NCBI GenBank assembly: GCA_903844585.1
Contig: CAIMUD010000179.1
Location: 1 to 12,618 of the forward strand
From: an uncultured Actinomycetes bacterium
GTDB taxonomy: Bacteria; Actinomycetota; Actinomycetes; Nanopelagicales; Nanopelagicaceae
Reading direction: 5' to 3'
DNA: 12,618 bases
Shown: in pieces, positions 1 to 7,712 of the stretch
How the letters are laid out: every line of letters starts with the position of its first letter
How positions within the stretch are numbered: the stretch's first letter is position 1
Made by a program: the position numbers and the translations under genes
The notes under the pieces: model-generated
What the model saw: only the letters and a program-made list of their open reading frames with translations
Databases searched by the model: none
Told to the model about the DNA's origin: nothing

Positions 1-1721
1 CAACTTTCCGTCAGTTACAACAAATTAAGCCTTATTACACATTCCCTGAATCACTTGATATTGATCGTTACACGGTAAATGGCGTACAGCGCGATGCAAT
101 TGTTGCCGTTCGTGAGCTAAATATTGATGGAAACCCAAGTCGCAACTGGATTAATGATCACTTGGTTTATACACACGGTTTCGGTTTTGTTTCAGCATTT
201 GGCAATGCAGTTGATGCTGATGGAAAGCCAAGCTTCCTAGTAGGAGATTTGCCACCGACCGACGGTCTTGGAAAATTCCAACCACGCGTCTACTTTGGTG
301 AGAATGTTCCCGATTACTCAATTATTGGTGGAGCTAAAACAAATACACCTGTGGAATTTGATTACCCAGACGACGCATCAGCAAATGGACAGAAGAACTA
401 CACCTACACAGGTATGGGTGGGGTTCCAATGGGAAGTGTTTTAAACAAACTTCTCTTTGCAATCCATTATCAAGAGCAGCGAATTGTTCTTTCAAGTCTT
501 ATCAATTCAGGTTCTAAGATTCTTTATAACCGCAACCCACGCGAACGTGTGGCAAAAGTTGCACCATGGCTAACTCTGGATGGAGATCCATACCCTTCAA
601 TAGTTGATGGAAAGATAACTTGGATTATTGATGGATACACAACGAGTGCGGGCTATCCATATTCACAGACAACAACTCTTTCGAGCGCAACATCTGATGC
701 GCTAACAGCTAATTCACGTGCAGTGACTGCGCAAGGAAATAAGAGCGTCAACTACATTCGAAATTCTGTAAAAGCAACAGTTGATGCCTATGACGGAACA
801 GTGACTCTTTACCAATGGGATGAAAAAGATCCGGTTCTAAAGACTTGGATGAAAGCATTTCCAAAGAGCGTTCAAGCAAAGTCAAAGATTTCATCAGAGT
901 TGATGCAGCACATCCGCTACCCAGAAGATTTATTCCGAGTTCAGCGTGACATTCTCAGCGCGTATCACGTACAGACTGCAGGTGCTTTTTATGGTGGCCA
1001 AGATTTCTGGCGCGTGCCACGTGACCCATCAACATTCGGTGCAAACGCAGCTGCGCAACCTCCTTATTACATGACACTTGAAATGCCAGGAGAAAAGCAG
1101 CCGACCTTCGCACTCACAACTCCATTCGTTCCACGAGGAGGGCGTGAAAACCTTTCAGCTTTTGCAACTGTAAATTCAGATGCGGGAACTGCGAATTACG
1201 GAAAAATTACCGTCCTACAACTACCTAGAAGTACGAACGTTGCAGGCCCATCACAGGTAGCTTCAAATTTTGAAGCTAAACCTGAAGTGGCGAATTCACT
1301 TTCATTGCTTCGCCAAGGTGGATCAGATGTCGTGCTCGGTAATTTGCTGACACTTCCTGTTGGCGGCGGTCTACTTTATGTACAGCCGGTTTATGTGAAA
1401 GCGACAGGAAACACTGCTGCATATCCGTTACTTCAGAAAGTTCTCGTTTCCTTCGGTGATGTGATTGGTTTTGATAACACCGTAAAGGGAGCCCTTGATC
1501 AAGTCTTCGGTGGAAACTCCGGAACATCTACGCCAAATAATTCAACTGGTACGACGTCTAGTAATTCTGCAAATGTTGCTAGCGCACTACAAAGTGCACG
1601 ACAAGCAATGGCAGATGCAGATGCAGCGCTTGCTAAGGGCGATTGGGCTGCATACGGTCGCGCACAAGATAGATTGAAAGCTGCAATCGCATCAGCACTA
1701 GCAGCGCAAACACGTAAGTAA
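1..1721 (+). CDS. UPF0182 family membrane protein, C-terminal part (5' truncated by window edge)
   Basis: The frame is open from position 3 to the TAA at 1719-1721 and gives 572 residues with no start, so the gene begins before the window. An ATG-like start at 162 would be wrong, because the frame upstream of it encodes family sequence (QQIKPYYTFPESLDIDRY, then RNWINDH). The pattern NDHLVYTHGFGFVSAFGN with later PYYMTLEMPGE and FVPRGGRENLSAF blocks is typical of the large actinobacterial UPF0182 proteins, which are usually about 900-1000 residues with several N-terminal membrane segments. This fragment would be the extracytoplasmic part. Near the C-terminus a Ser/Thr/Asn/Gly-rich linker (about residues 500-520 of the fragment) precedes an Ala-rich helix (SALQSARQAMADADAALAKG) with the WAAYGRAQDRLKAAI motif common at the end of this family. 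The biochemical function is unknown. The family call is from recognition, not search. Confidence 0.88.
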   Translation, partial: TFRQLQQIKPYYTFPESLDIDRYTVNGVQRDAIVAVRELNIDGNPSRNWINDHLVYTHGFGFVSAFGNAVDADGKPSFLVGDLPPTDGLGKFQPRVYFGENVPDYSIIGGAKTNTPVEFDYPDDASANGQKNYTYTGMGGVPMGSVLNKLLFAIHYQEQRIVLSSLINSGSKILYNRNPRERVAKVAPWLTLDGDPYPSIVDGKITWIIDGYTTSAGYPYSQTTTLSSATSDALTANSRAVTAQGNKSVNYIRNSVKATVDAYDGTVTLYQWDEKDPVLKTWMKAFPKSVQAKSKISSELMQHIRYPEDLFRVQRDILSAYHVQTAGAFYGGQDFWRVPRDPSTFGANAAAQPPYYMTLEMPGEKQPTFALTTPFVPRGGRENLSAFATVNSDAGTANYGKITVLQLPRSTNVAGPSQVASNFEAKPEVANSLSLLRQGGSDVVLGNLLTLPVGGGLLYVQPVYVKATGNTAAYPLLQKVLVSFGDVIGFDNTVKGALDQVFGGNSGTSTPNNSTGTTSSNSANVASALQSARQAMADADAALAKGDWAAYGRAQDRLKAAIASALAAQTRK

Positions 1722-1734
1722 TTACACTGTAATT
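1720..1734 (+). terminator. Weak AT-rich hairpin at the end of the UPF0182 gene
   Basis: A perfect inverted repeat (aattac-act-gtaatt) overlaps the stop codon and could fold into a 6-bp stem with a 3-nt loop. It is AT-rich and followed only by a short mixed tract (attctc), so it is a poor intrinsic terminator. It may only be an mRNA 3'-end stem or chance. Confidence 0.2.
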
Positions 1735-1743
1735 ATTCTCAAT

Positions 1744-1773
1744 TTGGCAGATTAACTCGCTTGCACATACGAT
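1744..1773 (+). promoter_or_regulatory. Putative housekeeping sigma promoter for tRNA-fMet
   Basis: TTGGCA at 1744-1749 matches the -35 consensus at five of six bases. After an 18-bp spacer, TACGAT at 1768-1773 matches TATAAT at four of six. A start site about seven bases downstream would fall near 1780, a few bases before the mature tRNA 5' end at 1785, which fits a short leader trimmed by RNase P. The match is visual only. Confidence 0.4.
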
Positions 1774-1784
1774 TGGCATACCGA

Positions 1785-1859
<75 letters not shown>

Positions 1860-1865
1860 GATTAC

Positions 1866-1925
1866 AAAGAAGTGACTTACTGAACTGAAAAGATAACTAC
1901 ACAGTTCAGAAAGTCACTTCTTTTT
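1866..1925 (+). terminator. Long hairpin plus short T-tract downstream of tRNA-fMet
   Basis: The left arm 1866-1878 pairs over 13 bp with 1911-1923. A single A/A mismatch (1879/1910) is followed by a second 8-bp stem (1880-1887 with 1902-1909), closing a 14-nt loop at 1888-1901. The 3' arm runs into TTTTT at 1921-1925. Its position eight bases after the tRNA and the T-tract make it a plausible intrinsic terminator for the tRNA transcript. The stem is unusually long, the outer stem is AT-rich, and part of the T-tract lies inside the stem, so another role is possible. Its 3' arm is the start of the repeat duplicated at 1981. Confidence 0.5.
1889..1905 (+). repeat. 17-bp inverted repeat, arm A (partner at 2046-2062)
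   Basis: AAAGATAACTACACAGT occurs here on the + strand and perfectly on the - strand at 2046-2062. This arm is most of the loop, plus part of the inner stem, of the hairpin at 1866-1925. The partner forms the loop of the - strand hairpin at 2044-2069. The two arms are about 140 bp apart and could also pair with each other. Confidence 0.85.
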
Positions 1926-1948
1926 CATGTGTACAGTCACGTACAAGC
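1906..1948 (+). repeat. 43-bp direct repeat, copy 1
   Basis: The 43 bases here recur at 1981-2023 with one mismatch (A1939 versus T2014), an offset of 75 bp. The repeat includes the 3' arm and T-tract of the tRNA-proximal hairpin followed by CATGTGTACAGTCACGTACA. It has no coding potential. Identity ends sharply after 1948. Confidence 0.9.
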
Positions 1949-1980
1949 TCTTATTTTTTATCTCACGTAAATAATTGGGA

Positions 1981-2023
1981 TCAGAAAGTCACTTCTTTTT
2001 CATGTGTACAGTCTCGTACAAGC
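1981..2023 (+). repeat. 43-bp direct repeat, copy 2
   Basis: This is the second copy of the repeat at 1906-1948 (42/43 identical). The left hairpin arm present before copy 1 (1866-1878) is not repeated here, so copy 2 lacks a local partner for its 13-base arm at 1986-1998. The arm at 1866-1878 could pair with either copy. The single differing base, T2014, makes 2008-2015 (ACAGTCTC) the exact complement of 2043-2050, a pairing that copy 1 cannot make fully. Confidence 0.9.
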
Positions 2024-2043
2024 GAGCCAGTAATTGGTTTTTG

Positions 2044-2069
2044 AGACTGTGTAGTTATCTTTCCAGTCT
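2044..2069 (-). terminator. Hairpin downstream of the copper ATPase, mirror of the tRNA-side hairpin
   Basis: Read on the - strand, a 6-bp stem AGACTG/CAGTCT closes a 14-nt loop that matches the loop of the 1866-1925 hairpin at 13 of 14 positions. It starts 26 bases after the ATPase stop codon, the expected place for a 3'-end structure. No clear T-tract follows on the - strand, so a terminator role is uncertain. Its right arm, extended to 8 bases (2043-2050), can alternatively pair with 2008-2015. Confidence 0.4.
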
Positions 2070-2095
2070 AAAAATCAGTTTTGATGAGCTTTGAT

Positions 2096-4414
2096 TTAGC
2101 GGATGCGAAGCGAGTTTGTAACTACGAAGAGGCTGCTCAGAGCCATAGCTCCAGCTGCATACATCGGAGAAAGCAATCCGGCGGCTGCGATTGGTAGACC
2201 AAGAAGGTTGTAAGCAAAAGCCCAAGCAAGATTAGTTTTAATGGTTCGAAGTGTGCGCTTAGAAAGCTTGAGCGCAGAAATAACGCTCATAAGTTCAGGA
2301 CGCATCAGAGTTATATCTGCAGAAGAAATTGCTGTGTCAGTTCCTGTTCCCATAGCCATGCTCAGATCTGCCGCAGCAAGGGCCGCAGCATCATTGATTC
2401 CATCGCCAATCATCAGAACTGTGTGACCTTCAGATTTGAGTTGCGCGATTTTCTGCAATTTATCTTCGGGCAACGCTCTTGCAATGACGTGAGTTGGAGT
2501 TATTCCAGCTGATTCCGCGATTGCCAAAGCGCTTTCTTCGTTATCGCCAGTGATTAACCACGGTTCAATTCCGAGCTTTCTAAGTTCTGCAATAGTTTCA
2601 CGAGCATCTGGTTTGACTTCATCACCAGTAGCAAAAACTGCAAGGGCAACCCCATCCCATGCGAGTACTGATGCGGTGAGTCCAAGATTTTCGGCACTTG
2701 AGATTGCTGCACTTATAGCTGGATCAAATGTAGTTGCACTATGCGCAATTGCACTTGGATTTCCAATCAACACGACAGGGGAGTAGCCACCAAGATTAAT
2801 TCGCCCTGCCACACCAGCACCTGGAGTTTGAGTAAATTCTGTCACCGGCATTTGTGTTGCACCACGAGAAAGTGAATACGATGCGATTGCTTTTGCAACG
2901 GGGTGATCATTTGCAAGTTCTACCGATAGAGCAGAAGAAAGAATCAATTTTTCATTGAGAAAAGCTGCATATTTTGCACCGAGTGTTGCGTGGGCGCTAG
3001 ATGGAATTACTGAATTTTGAACTTTCATTACGCCCGATGTCAGCGTGCCAGTCTTATCAAGTACAACGACATCAACTTTTTTAGCTAGTTCAAGAACTCG
3101 CGGTTGTCGAAGGACAATTCCTTTTTGAGCTCCGCGCCCTGATGCAACAAGTAGTGCAACTGGAGTGGCAAGACCTAGCGCGCAAGGACATGCAATTACC
3201 AAAACAGTAATTGCTGACGAAATAGATTCAGTAAGGCTGTGATCTAGATAGCGCCATGCAAAGAATGTTCCAATAGCCAAGAGAGTTACAACTGGCACAA
3301 AGACGGCTGCAATGCGATCGGCAAGTCGCTGAATCGGTGCTTTCGCACCCTGGGCTTCAACAACCATTGAAGTGATGCGCGCGAGTTCGGTATCACTACC
3401 TATTCTTGTTGCTCGAATGATAATTCTTCCATTGTTATTAAGTGATGCTCCAATAACACTTGATCCTGGCGCAACGTCTATAGGAGTCGATTCACCAGTA
3501 AGCATTGAATTATCAACGCTAGAAGTACCCGAGATAACGATTCCATCGGTTGCAATTTGAGCACCCGGCTTAACGACGAACTCATCTCCTATTTCAAGGA
3601 AACTAATGGGAATTAATACTTCCAAACCATTTCGCAAAACTGTTACTTCCTTACTTCCAAGTGCAAGTAAGGTCGAAAGGGCGCTACTCGCACGGCGCTT
3701 TGCGCGTGATTCCAGATACCTGCCCAATATGACAAAGAGTAGAACTCCCGCAGCTACTTCGGTATAGACATCACCTTGACCAGATGCATTGGCATCAATA
3801 GACCAACCGTATGCAGAAAAAGATCCAAGAGAAATAAGTGAATCCATTGTTGGATGGAATAAATTTCTTAGGGCTGCTCTATGTATAGGCCAAGCAACAA
3901 TAAAAATCAGTGGCGCTGTTAGCCCAATGGCTAGCCATGCAGTGGGTGAGTAGAGCGGGTGCAAAATATTAAAAGAATCAAGAGTTTTGATGATGTAGTC
4001 GTCGATCGCCATATGCCACTGATGAACCATTGAAATCGCAATTGTTGGGGCGGCAAATAGAATTGCAAAGAACAGCGCAATGGCAGATTTCTTATTATGT
4101 AGCGCAGGTCCTTCTGCATCTTCGAGTAAAACTGCGCCGTAACCTGCGCCCTTAATCTTCTTGATGATTTCGCTGGGTTTAATTTCCGCAGGAGCAAGCA
4201 CATGTACGGTTTCAGAGGCAAAATTAACAGATGCGCTTACTCCATCAATGGCATTGAGAGCTTTCTCGACGGTGTTAACACAGGAGGAACAGGTCATTCC
4301 ACTCACAGAAAAAGTAGTTGGTCTGAGAAGAGATTTACTTAAATCAATTGGCTTACCAATCTTTCCAGGCTCTTCATTATGGCGATTGAGATCAATCGAA
4401 ATGTTCTCAGCCAT
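2096..4414 (-). CDS. copA: Copper-exporting P1B-type ATPase
   Basis: This 772-residue heavy-metal ATPase would pump Cu+ out of the cytoplasm using ATP. In order, it shows an N-terminal heavy-metal-associated domain with GMTCSSC (C42, C45; about residues 33-97) and membrane segments from about residue 110. The actuator-domain TGES loop is at 307-310. The metal-site CPC motif is at 409-411. The phosphorylated aspartate D453 lies in DKTGTLT, the nucleotide-domain HP pair is H504-P505, and the hinge motif GDGIND is at 670-675. The last two helices carry YN (735-736) and MALSS (758-762), the pattern of the Cu+ (P1B-1) subgroup. Length is normal for one metal-binding domain. The ATG at 4414 has a strong GAGGGG Shine-Dalgarno at 4420-4425. 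It follows hisN by 55 bp, so it may end the aroA run or have its own promoter in that gap. No CsoR-type regulator or CopZ chaperone is adjacent. Silver transport cannot be excluded. Confidence 0.93.
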   Translation of the reverse strand: MAENISIDLNRHNEEPGKIGKPIDLSKSLLRPTTFSVSGMTCSSCVNTVEKALNAIDGVSASVNFASETVHVLAPAEIKPSEIIKKIKGAGYGAVLLEDAEGPALHNKKSAIALFFAILFAAPTIAISMVHQWHMAIDDYIIKTLDSFNILHPLYSPTAWLAIGLTAPLIFIVAWPIHRAALRNLFHPTMDSLISLGSFSAYGWSIDANASGQGDVYTEVAAGVLLFVILGRYLESRAKRRASSALSTLLALGSKEVTVLRNGLEVLIPISFLEIGDEFVVKPGAQIATDGIVISGTSSVDNSMLTGESTPIDVAPGSSVIGASLNNNGRIIIRATRIGSDTELARITSMVVEAQGAKAPIQRLADRIAAVFVPVVTLLAIGTFFAWRYLDHSLTESISSAITVLVIACPCALGLATPVALLVASGRGAQKGIVLRQPRVLELAKKVDVVVLDKTGTLTSGVMKVQNSVIPSSAHATLGAKYAAFLNEKLILSSALSVELANDHPVAKAIASYSLSRGATQMPVTEFTQTPGAGVAGRINLGGYSPVVLIGNPSAIAHSATTFDPAISAAISSAENLGLTASVLAWDGVALAVFATGDEVKPDARETIAELRKLGIEPWLITGDNEESALAIAESAGITPTHVIARALPEDKLQKIAQLKSEGHTVLMIGDGINDAAALAAADLSMAMGTGTDTAISSADITLMRPELMSVISALKLSKRTLRTIKTNLAWAFAYNLLGLPIAAAGLLSPMYAAGAMALSSLFVVTNSLRIR

Positions 4415-4469
4415 TTTTTCCCCTCACTTATCTTTCTGAAATTTATCTTGTCCTACCCGAATTTGTAAG

Positions 4470-5270
4470 TTAATTGAGTGAGTCAACTATCACTTTATGC
4501 AGGATGGAATTTGTGGACATGCCACTTGCGCCCCAAGAGCCATCTTCGCCTTCAATATTGGTAAATCGCCCACCAGCTTCTCGCACAATTACATCTAAGG
4601 CAGCCATATCCCAAAGCGCTAGCGATGGTTCTATTGCGACGTCGACTGCGCCCTCTGCAACGAGCATGTGTGACCAGAAGTCACCGATGCCGCGAGTGCG
4701 CCACGCTTTGGTAAGAAGGGATTGGAATATACTTAAACGAGCACCCCAACCAATGAAATCTGAATATGAAATCGACGCATCTTTAATATCGCTTACTTGC
4801 GAAACTTTTATCTTTGAAGGTGATTTTCCATTGGAACTTACAAAGGCGCCGTTATTTTCAGAGGCGTGCCAGCGCCTAAAAAGTGCAGGAGCGCTCACGA
4901 CTCCAACAACAACTTTCTCTGTTCCATCGCTCTGCTTCTCTACCAAACCTATAAGCGTTGCCCAAGTTGGTACTCCACGTAGAAAATTCTTTGTTCCATC
5001 AATGGGATCGATAACCCAATAACGGTTGGCAGAACTCTTCTTAGCTGAATTACCGAATTCTTCGCCGACTATTGCATCATTTGGACGGCTATTGGTAAGT
5101 AGTTCACGAATAATATTTTCTGCCGCTTTATCTGCATCAGTTACCGGAGTGTTATCTGGCTTTGTGTCGATAATTAAATCGAGTGCCTGAAATCTCTTGA
5201 GTGTAATTGCATCTGCTGCATCTGCGAGCTGATGTGCAAGGAGTAAATCTTGCTCTCGCGTAAATGTCAT
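4470..5270 (-). CDS. hisN: Histidinol-phosphatase, inositol monophosphatase family
   Basis: The 266-residue protein carries the Mg2+-dependent phosphatase signatures: GEEFG (metal ligands E70, E71), WVIDPIDGTKNF (85-96; D88 and D91) and ALWDMAALDVIVREAGG (218-234; D221). The N-terminal TPVTDADKAAE block and the GIGDFWSHMLVAEGAVDVAIEP stretch are typical of actinobacterial HisN, which dephosphorylates L-histidinol phosphate in histidine synthesis. Length agrees with the family. The ATG at 5270 is the first good start, with a weak GAGTTGG upstream. It lies 41 bp after rsgA and 55 bp before the copper ATPase. Inositol-1-phosphatase or another small sugar phosphatase is the alternative, since motifs alone do not separate these activities; the aroA-rsgA-hisN neighbourhood favours HisN. 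Confidence 0.87.
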   Translation of the reverse strand: MTFTREQDLLLAHQLADAADAITLKRFQALDLIIDTKPDNTPVTDADKAAENIIRELLTNSRPNDAIVGEEFGNSAKKSSANRYWVIDPIDGTKNFLRGVPTWATLIGLVEKQSDGTEKVVVGVVSAPALFRRWHASENNGAFVSSNGKSPSKIKVSQVSDIKDASISYSDFIGWGARLSIFQSLLTKAWRTRGIGDFWSHMLVAEGAVDVAIEPSLALWDMAALDVIVREAGGRFTNIEGEDGSWGASGMSTNSILHKVIVDSLN

Positions 5271-5311
5271 GTGCCAACTCTATCGCGAAGCGCTAATTGC
5301 CAAAGGAGTAA

Positions 5312-6343
5312 TTAATCGATGAGCGGGGGATTGGCATCTTTTAATTCAAGGAGCGAACGCAAGCTATTTACTCGAGCGCTTCGCTCTATATTTATGACGC
5401 CGCCGGGGGCTGCCCATTCATTTAACTGACAACCCGATTCATGGTGTGAACAATGCGGCATGCACCCTTCAATTACTTTACTTAAATCTTCAAACGCTGC
5501 AACAATTTTATTGGAATCTAAATGAGCTAATCCAAATGCGCGAATTCCGGGTGTATCGATAATCCAGCCACCTGATGGAGAAAGATCTGTAGTTAGGGGA
5601 AGCGCCACAGCGCTTGAGGAAGTGTGACGACCTTTACCTGTCGCATCATTTACATCGCCAGTTAATCTCATTGCAGCTGGGACAAGTGCATTGATAAGAG
5701 TTGATTTACCAACCCCCGAATGTCCAACTAAAACGGAAATTTTTCCTACAAGAGCACTATGGAGATTGGCAAGATCTTCATCTGCACTTGCTGATTTGAT
5801 TGCGCTGGTCAAAATTGTTACGCCGAGCGCTTTATATTCATTGATGAAGTCAGGAACAGCAGCGATATCAGTCTTAGTAACCAGAATTATCGGATGAATC
5901 TTTTCGTGAAATGCGCACACTAGAAAACGATCAATCAGGCCTCGTCGCGGTTCTGGGTTTGCGGCGGCAACAACAATGACGAGTTGGTCAATATTTGCAA
6001 CAATTGTGCGCTCCACGCGAGCTGCATCATCAACAGTTCTGCTCAAACTATTAACACGTGGATCAATAGAAACTATGCGTGCAAGGGAACCCTCGTCACC
6101 CGTTATATCTCCAACGAGGTTTACGTAATCTCCAACAACAACTGATTTCGGCCCCATCTCGCGAGCTTTCATTGCTGTGATAACAACACCATCATTTGAA
6201 ATACAAGTTGTCCGACCGCGATCAACAGCAGTAACTAAAGCGCGAATTGCATCGCTGTGTGAGGGTCTATCTTTGCTGCGCGGTCGTGTACGGCGTCCTG
6301 GCCTGATGCGAACATCGGACTCATCGAATTCACGCGCTGTCAT
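5312..6343 (-). CDS. rsgA: Ribosome small subunit-dependent GTPase A
   Basis: This is a circularly permuted GTPase that acts late in 30S maturation. In the 343-residue form, an OB-fold RNA-binding region (about 40-105) precedes the permuted G motifs: G4 TKTD (156-159), G1 GHSGVGKST (207-215), G2 around T241 in GRHTSS, and G3 DTPG (263-266). A C-terminal zinc site follows (C294, C298, H300, C305, in CMPHCSHHESGC). I place the start at the ATG 6343, whose ATGA overlaps the aroA stop by 4 bp, a classic coupled junction. A TTG at 6361 would add six residues and overlap aroA by 22 bp, which is less likely. The basic N-terminus (RIRPGRRTRPRSKDRP) is typical of actinobacterial RsgA. Confidence 0.93.
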   Translation of the reverse strand: MTAREFDESDVRIRPGRRTRPRSKDRPSHSDAIRALVTAVDRGRTTCISNDGVVITAMKAREMGPKSVVVGDYVNLVGDITGDEGSLARIVSIDPRVNSLSRTVDDAARVERTIVANIDQLVIVVAAANPEPRRGLIDRFLVCAFHEKIHPIILVTKTDIAAVPDFINEYKALGVTILTSAIKSASADEDLANLHSALVGKISVLVGHSGVGKSTLINALVPAAMRLTGDVNDATGKGRHTSSSAVALPLTTDLSPSGGWIIDTPGIRAFGLAHLDSNKIVAAFEDLSKVIEGCMPHCSHHESGCQLNEWAAPGGVINIERSARVNSLRSLLELKDANPPLID

Positions 6344-7647
6344 AGAACCAAACTTTGCCAAAGACCTGGAAAGTCGGGCAGTGTTTTACGAGTTGTTGCA
6401 ACATTTTCGACAAGAATATCTGGAACAACTAAACCAATAACTGCGCCCGCAGTAGCTAAACGATGATCATCATAAGTATGGAAAGTTCCACCGTGTAAAT
6501 CTTTTCCAAAAGGCGTCGCAGGAGTGATGTGAAGTGAAGTTGCGTCTTCAACAACGTTTCCTCCAAGTCTATTTATTTCACGAGTGAGCGCCGCTAATCG
6601 ATCAGTTTCATGAAGACGTAAATGTCCAATACCGCGAAGATGCGATGGTGAATCAGCTAAAGCGGCCAGAGCTGCAATCGATGGCGTTAACTCTCCAACA
6701 TCATGGAGATCGATATCTATCCCGTGGATTGATCCACCTCCCGTTATTTTGAGACCTTCATCTACAAATTCAACTTTCGCGCCCATACGTGTAAAGATTT
6801 CGCGGAGTTGGTCACCAGGTTGTGTCGTTGATTTAGGCCAGTCAGCAATTGTGATTGAGCCGCCGCAGACCATGGCAATTGATAAAAATGGTGAGGCATT
6901 TGATAGATCCGGTTCGATTATTAGATCTTGACCCTTCAGTTTTCCGCTCTTCACACTCCAAGTTTGTGCAGCGCTATCTACTTCAACAATTGCACCAAAA
7001 TCTCTAAGCATGGCAACTGTCATTTCAATGTGTGGCATCGATGGCAGTGCACCGCCCTTATGCATCGCAGTTATTCCATTAGTTGTGCTTGGTGCAATAA
7101 GTAGCAACGCAGATAAAAATTGGCTTGATGCACTTGCATCAATAGTGAGCGCACCACCTGGAATCACGCCTTTGCTCTTTACAACCATTGGAAGGCTGTA
7201 ACGCCCACCGTGTTCTATTTCAATTCCAAGTTCTTCTAGCGCAGCAATTACTGGCCTTAGTGGACGCTCGTATGATCTCGGATCACCATCAAATGAAATA
7301 TCTCCCGACGCTAAAGCAGATAGCGGCGGAAGGAATCGCATTACTGTTCCAGCATTTCCGACATCAATTTTTGCTGGGCCGGTTAATTTAGATGGAGTGA
7401 TAGTCCATTCATCTTTAGACATATCAATTTTTACACCCATAGATTTCAATCCGGCTGCCATCAGCTCTGTATCTCGCGAAATGAGAGGGCGATGCAGAAC
7501 TGATTTTCCTTCTGCCTGCGCTGCAAGAATGAGTGCACGATTGGTTACAGACTTTGACCCTGGAATCACAACCTTCGCATTTACTAAGTTTCGACCGCGA
7601 ATCGGAGCAGGCCAAAGTTGCTGCTGCTCGCGCGAATCTAAAGACAT
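6340..7647 (-). CDS. aroA: 3-phosphoshikimate 1-carboxyvinyltransferase (EPSP synthase)
   Basis: AroA joins phosphoenolpyruvate to shikimate-3-phosphate in the shikimate pathway. The 435-residue protein shows PGSKSVTNRALIL (29-41; phosphate and PEP ligands K32, R37), the GNAGTVMRFLPP loop (97-108), SASSQFLSALLL (172-183), DVGELTPSIAAL (316-327), RGIGHLRLHETDRLAAL (338-354) and DDHRLATAGAVIGL (393-406). The VGELTP and HETDRLAAL forms are those of actinobacterial AroA. The frame stays open to an ATG at 7719, but that start would overlap sigR, and the added 24 residues do not resemble the family. The ATG at 7647 puts LWPAPIRGR ten residues in, as expected. No good Shine-Dalgarno is visible at 7647, so the transcript may be leaderless or weakly initiated. 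It is the first gene of the - strand run and diverges from sigR. Confidence 0.94.
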   Translation of the reverse strand: MSLDSREQQQLWPAPIRGRNLVNAKVVIPGSKSVTNRALILAAQAEGKSVLHRPLISRDTELMAAGLKSMGVKIDMSKDEWTITPSKLTGPAKIDVGNAGTVMRFLPPLSALASGDISFDGDPRSYERPLRPVIAALEELGIEIEHGGRYSLPMVVKSKGVIPGGALTIDASASSQFLSALLLIAPSTTNGITAMHKGGALPSMPHIEMTVAMLRDFGAIVEVDSAAQTWSVKSGKLKGQDLIIEPDLSNASPFLSIAMVCGGSITIADWPKSTTQPGDQLREIFTRMGAKVEFVDEGLKITGGGSIHGIDIDLHDVGELTPSIAALAALADSPSHLRGIGHLRLHETDRLAALTREINRLGGNVVEDATSLHITPATPFGKDLHGGTFHTYDDHRLATAGAVIGLVVPDILVENVATTRKTLPDFPGLWQSLVL

Positions 7648-7712
7648 AGTGGAGAGTCTACTGGGTGTAGTTACGCAGGAATTTATAAGGTGATTGGGAT
7701 AGCCTTTCATCG
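7648..7712. promoter_or_regulatory. Divergent aroA/sigR intergenic region
   Basis: These 65 bp must hold the promoters of sigR (+) and probably aroA (-). Visible pieces are TATAAG at 7684-7689, a possible sigR -10; TATAAA on the - strand at 7687-7682, a possible aroA -10; and GGAAT at 7678-7682, which resembles the SigR-type -35. None has a convincing partner hexamer at the right distance, so exact promoters are not assigned. Confidence 0.35.

Noticed and set aside
4415..4469. CsoR-type copper operator upstream of the ATPase
   Set aside because: Only a single GGGTA half-site-like stretch is visible; no inverted partner was found.
4474..5022. 182-residue open frame on the + strand inside hisN
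   Set aside because: It is antisense to a well-supported hisN with intact catalytic motifs, and its product shows no recognisable family features.
6341..6361. rsgA starting at TTG 6361
   Set aside because: The ATG at 6343 forms a 4-bp ATGA overlap with the aroA stop, the commoner coupled arrangement, and the six extra residues are not family-like.
7678..7712. SigR autoregulatory promoter (GGAAT then GTT)
   Set aside because: GGAAT is present at 7678-7682, but no GTT occurs 16-18 bases downstream, so the match is half a promoter.
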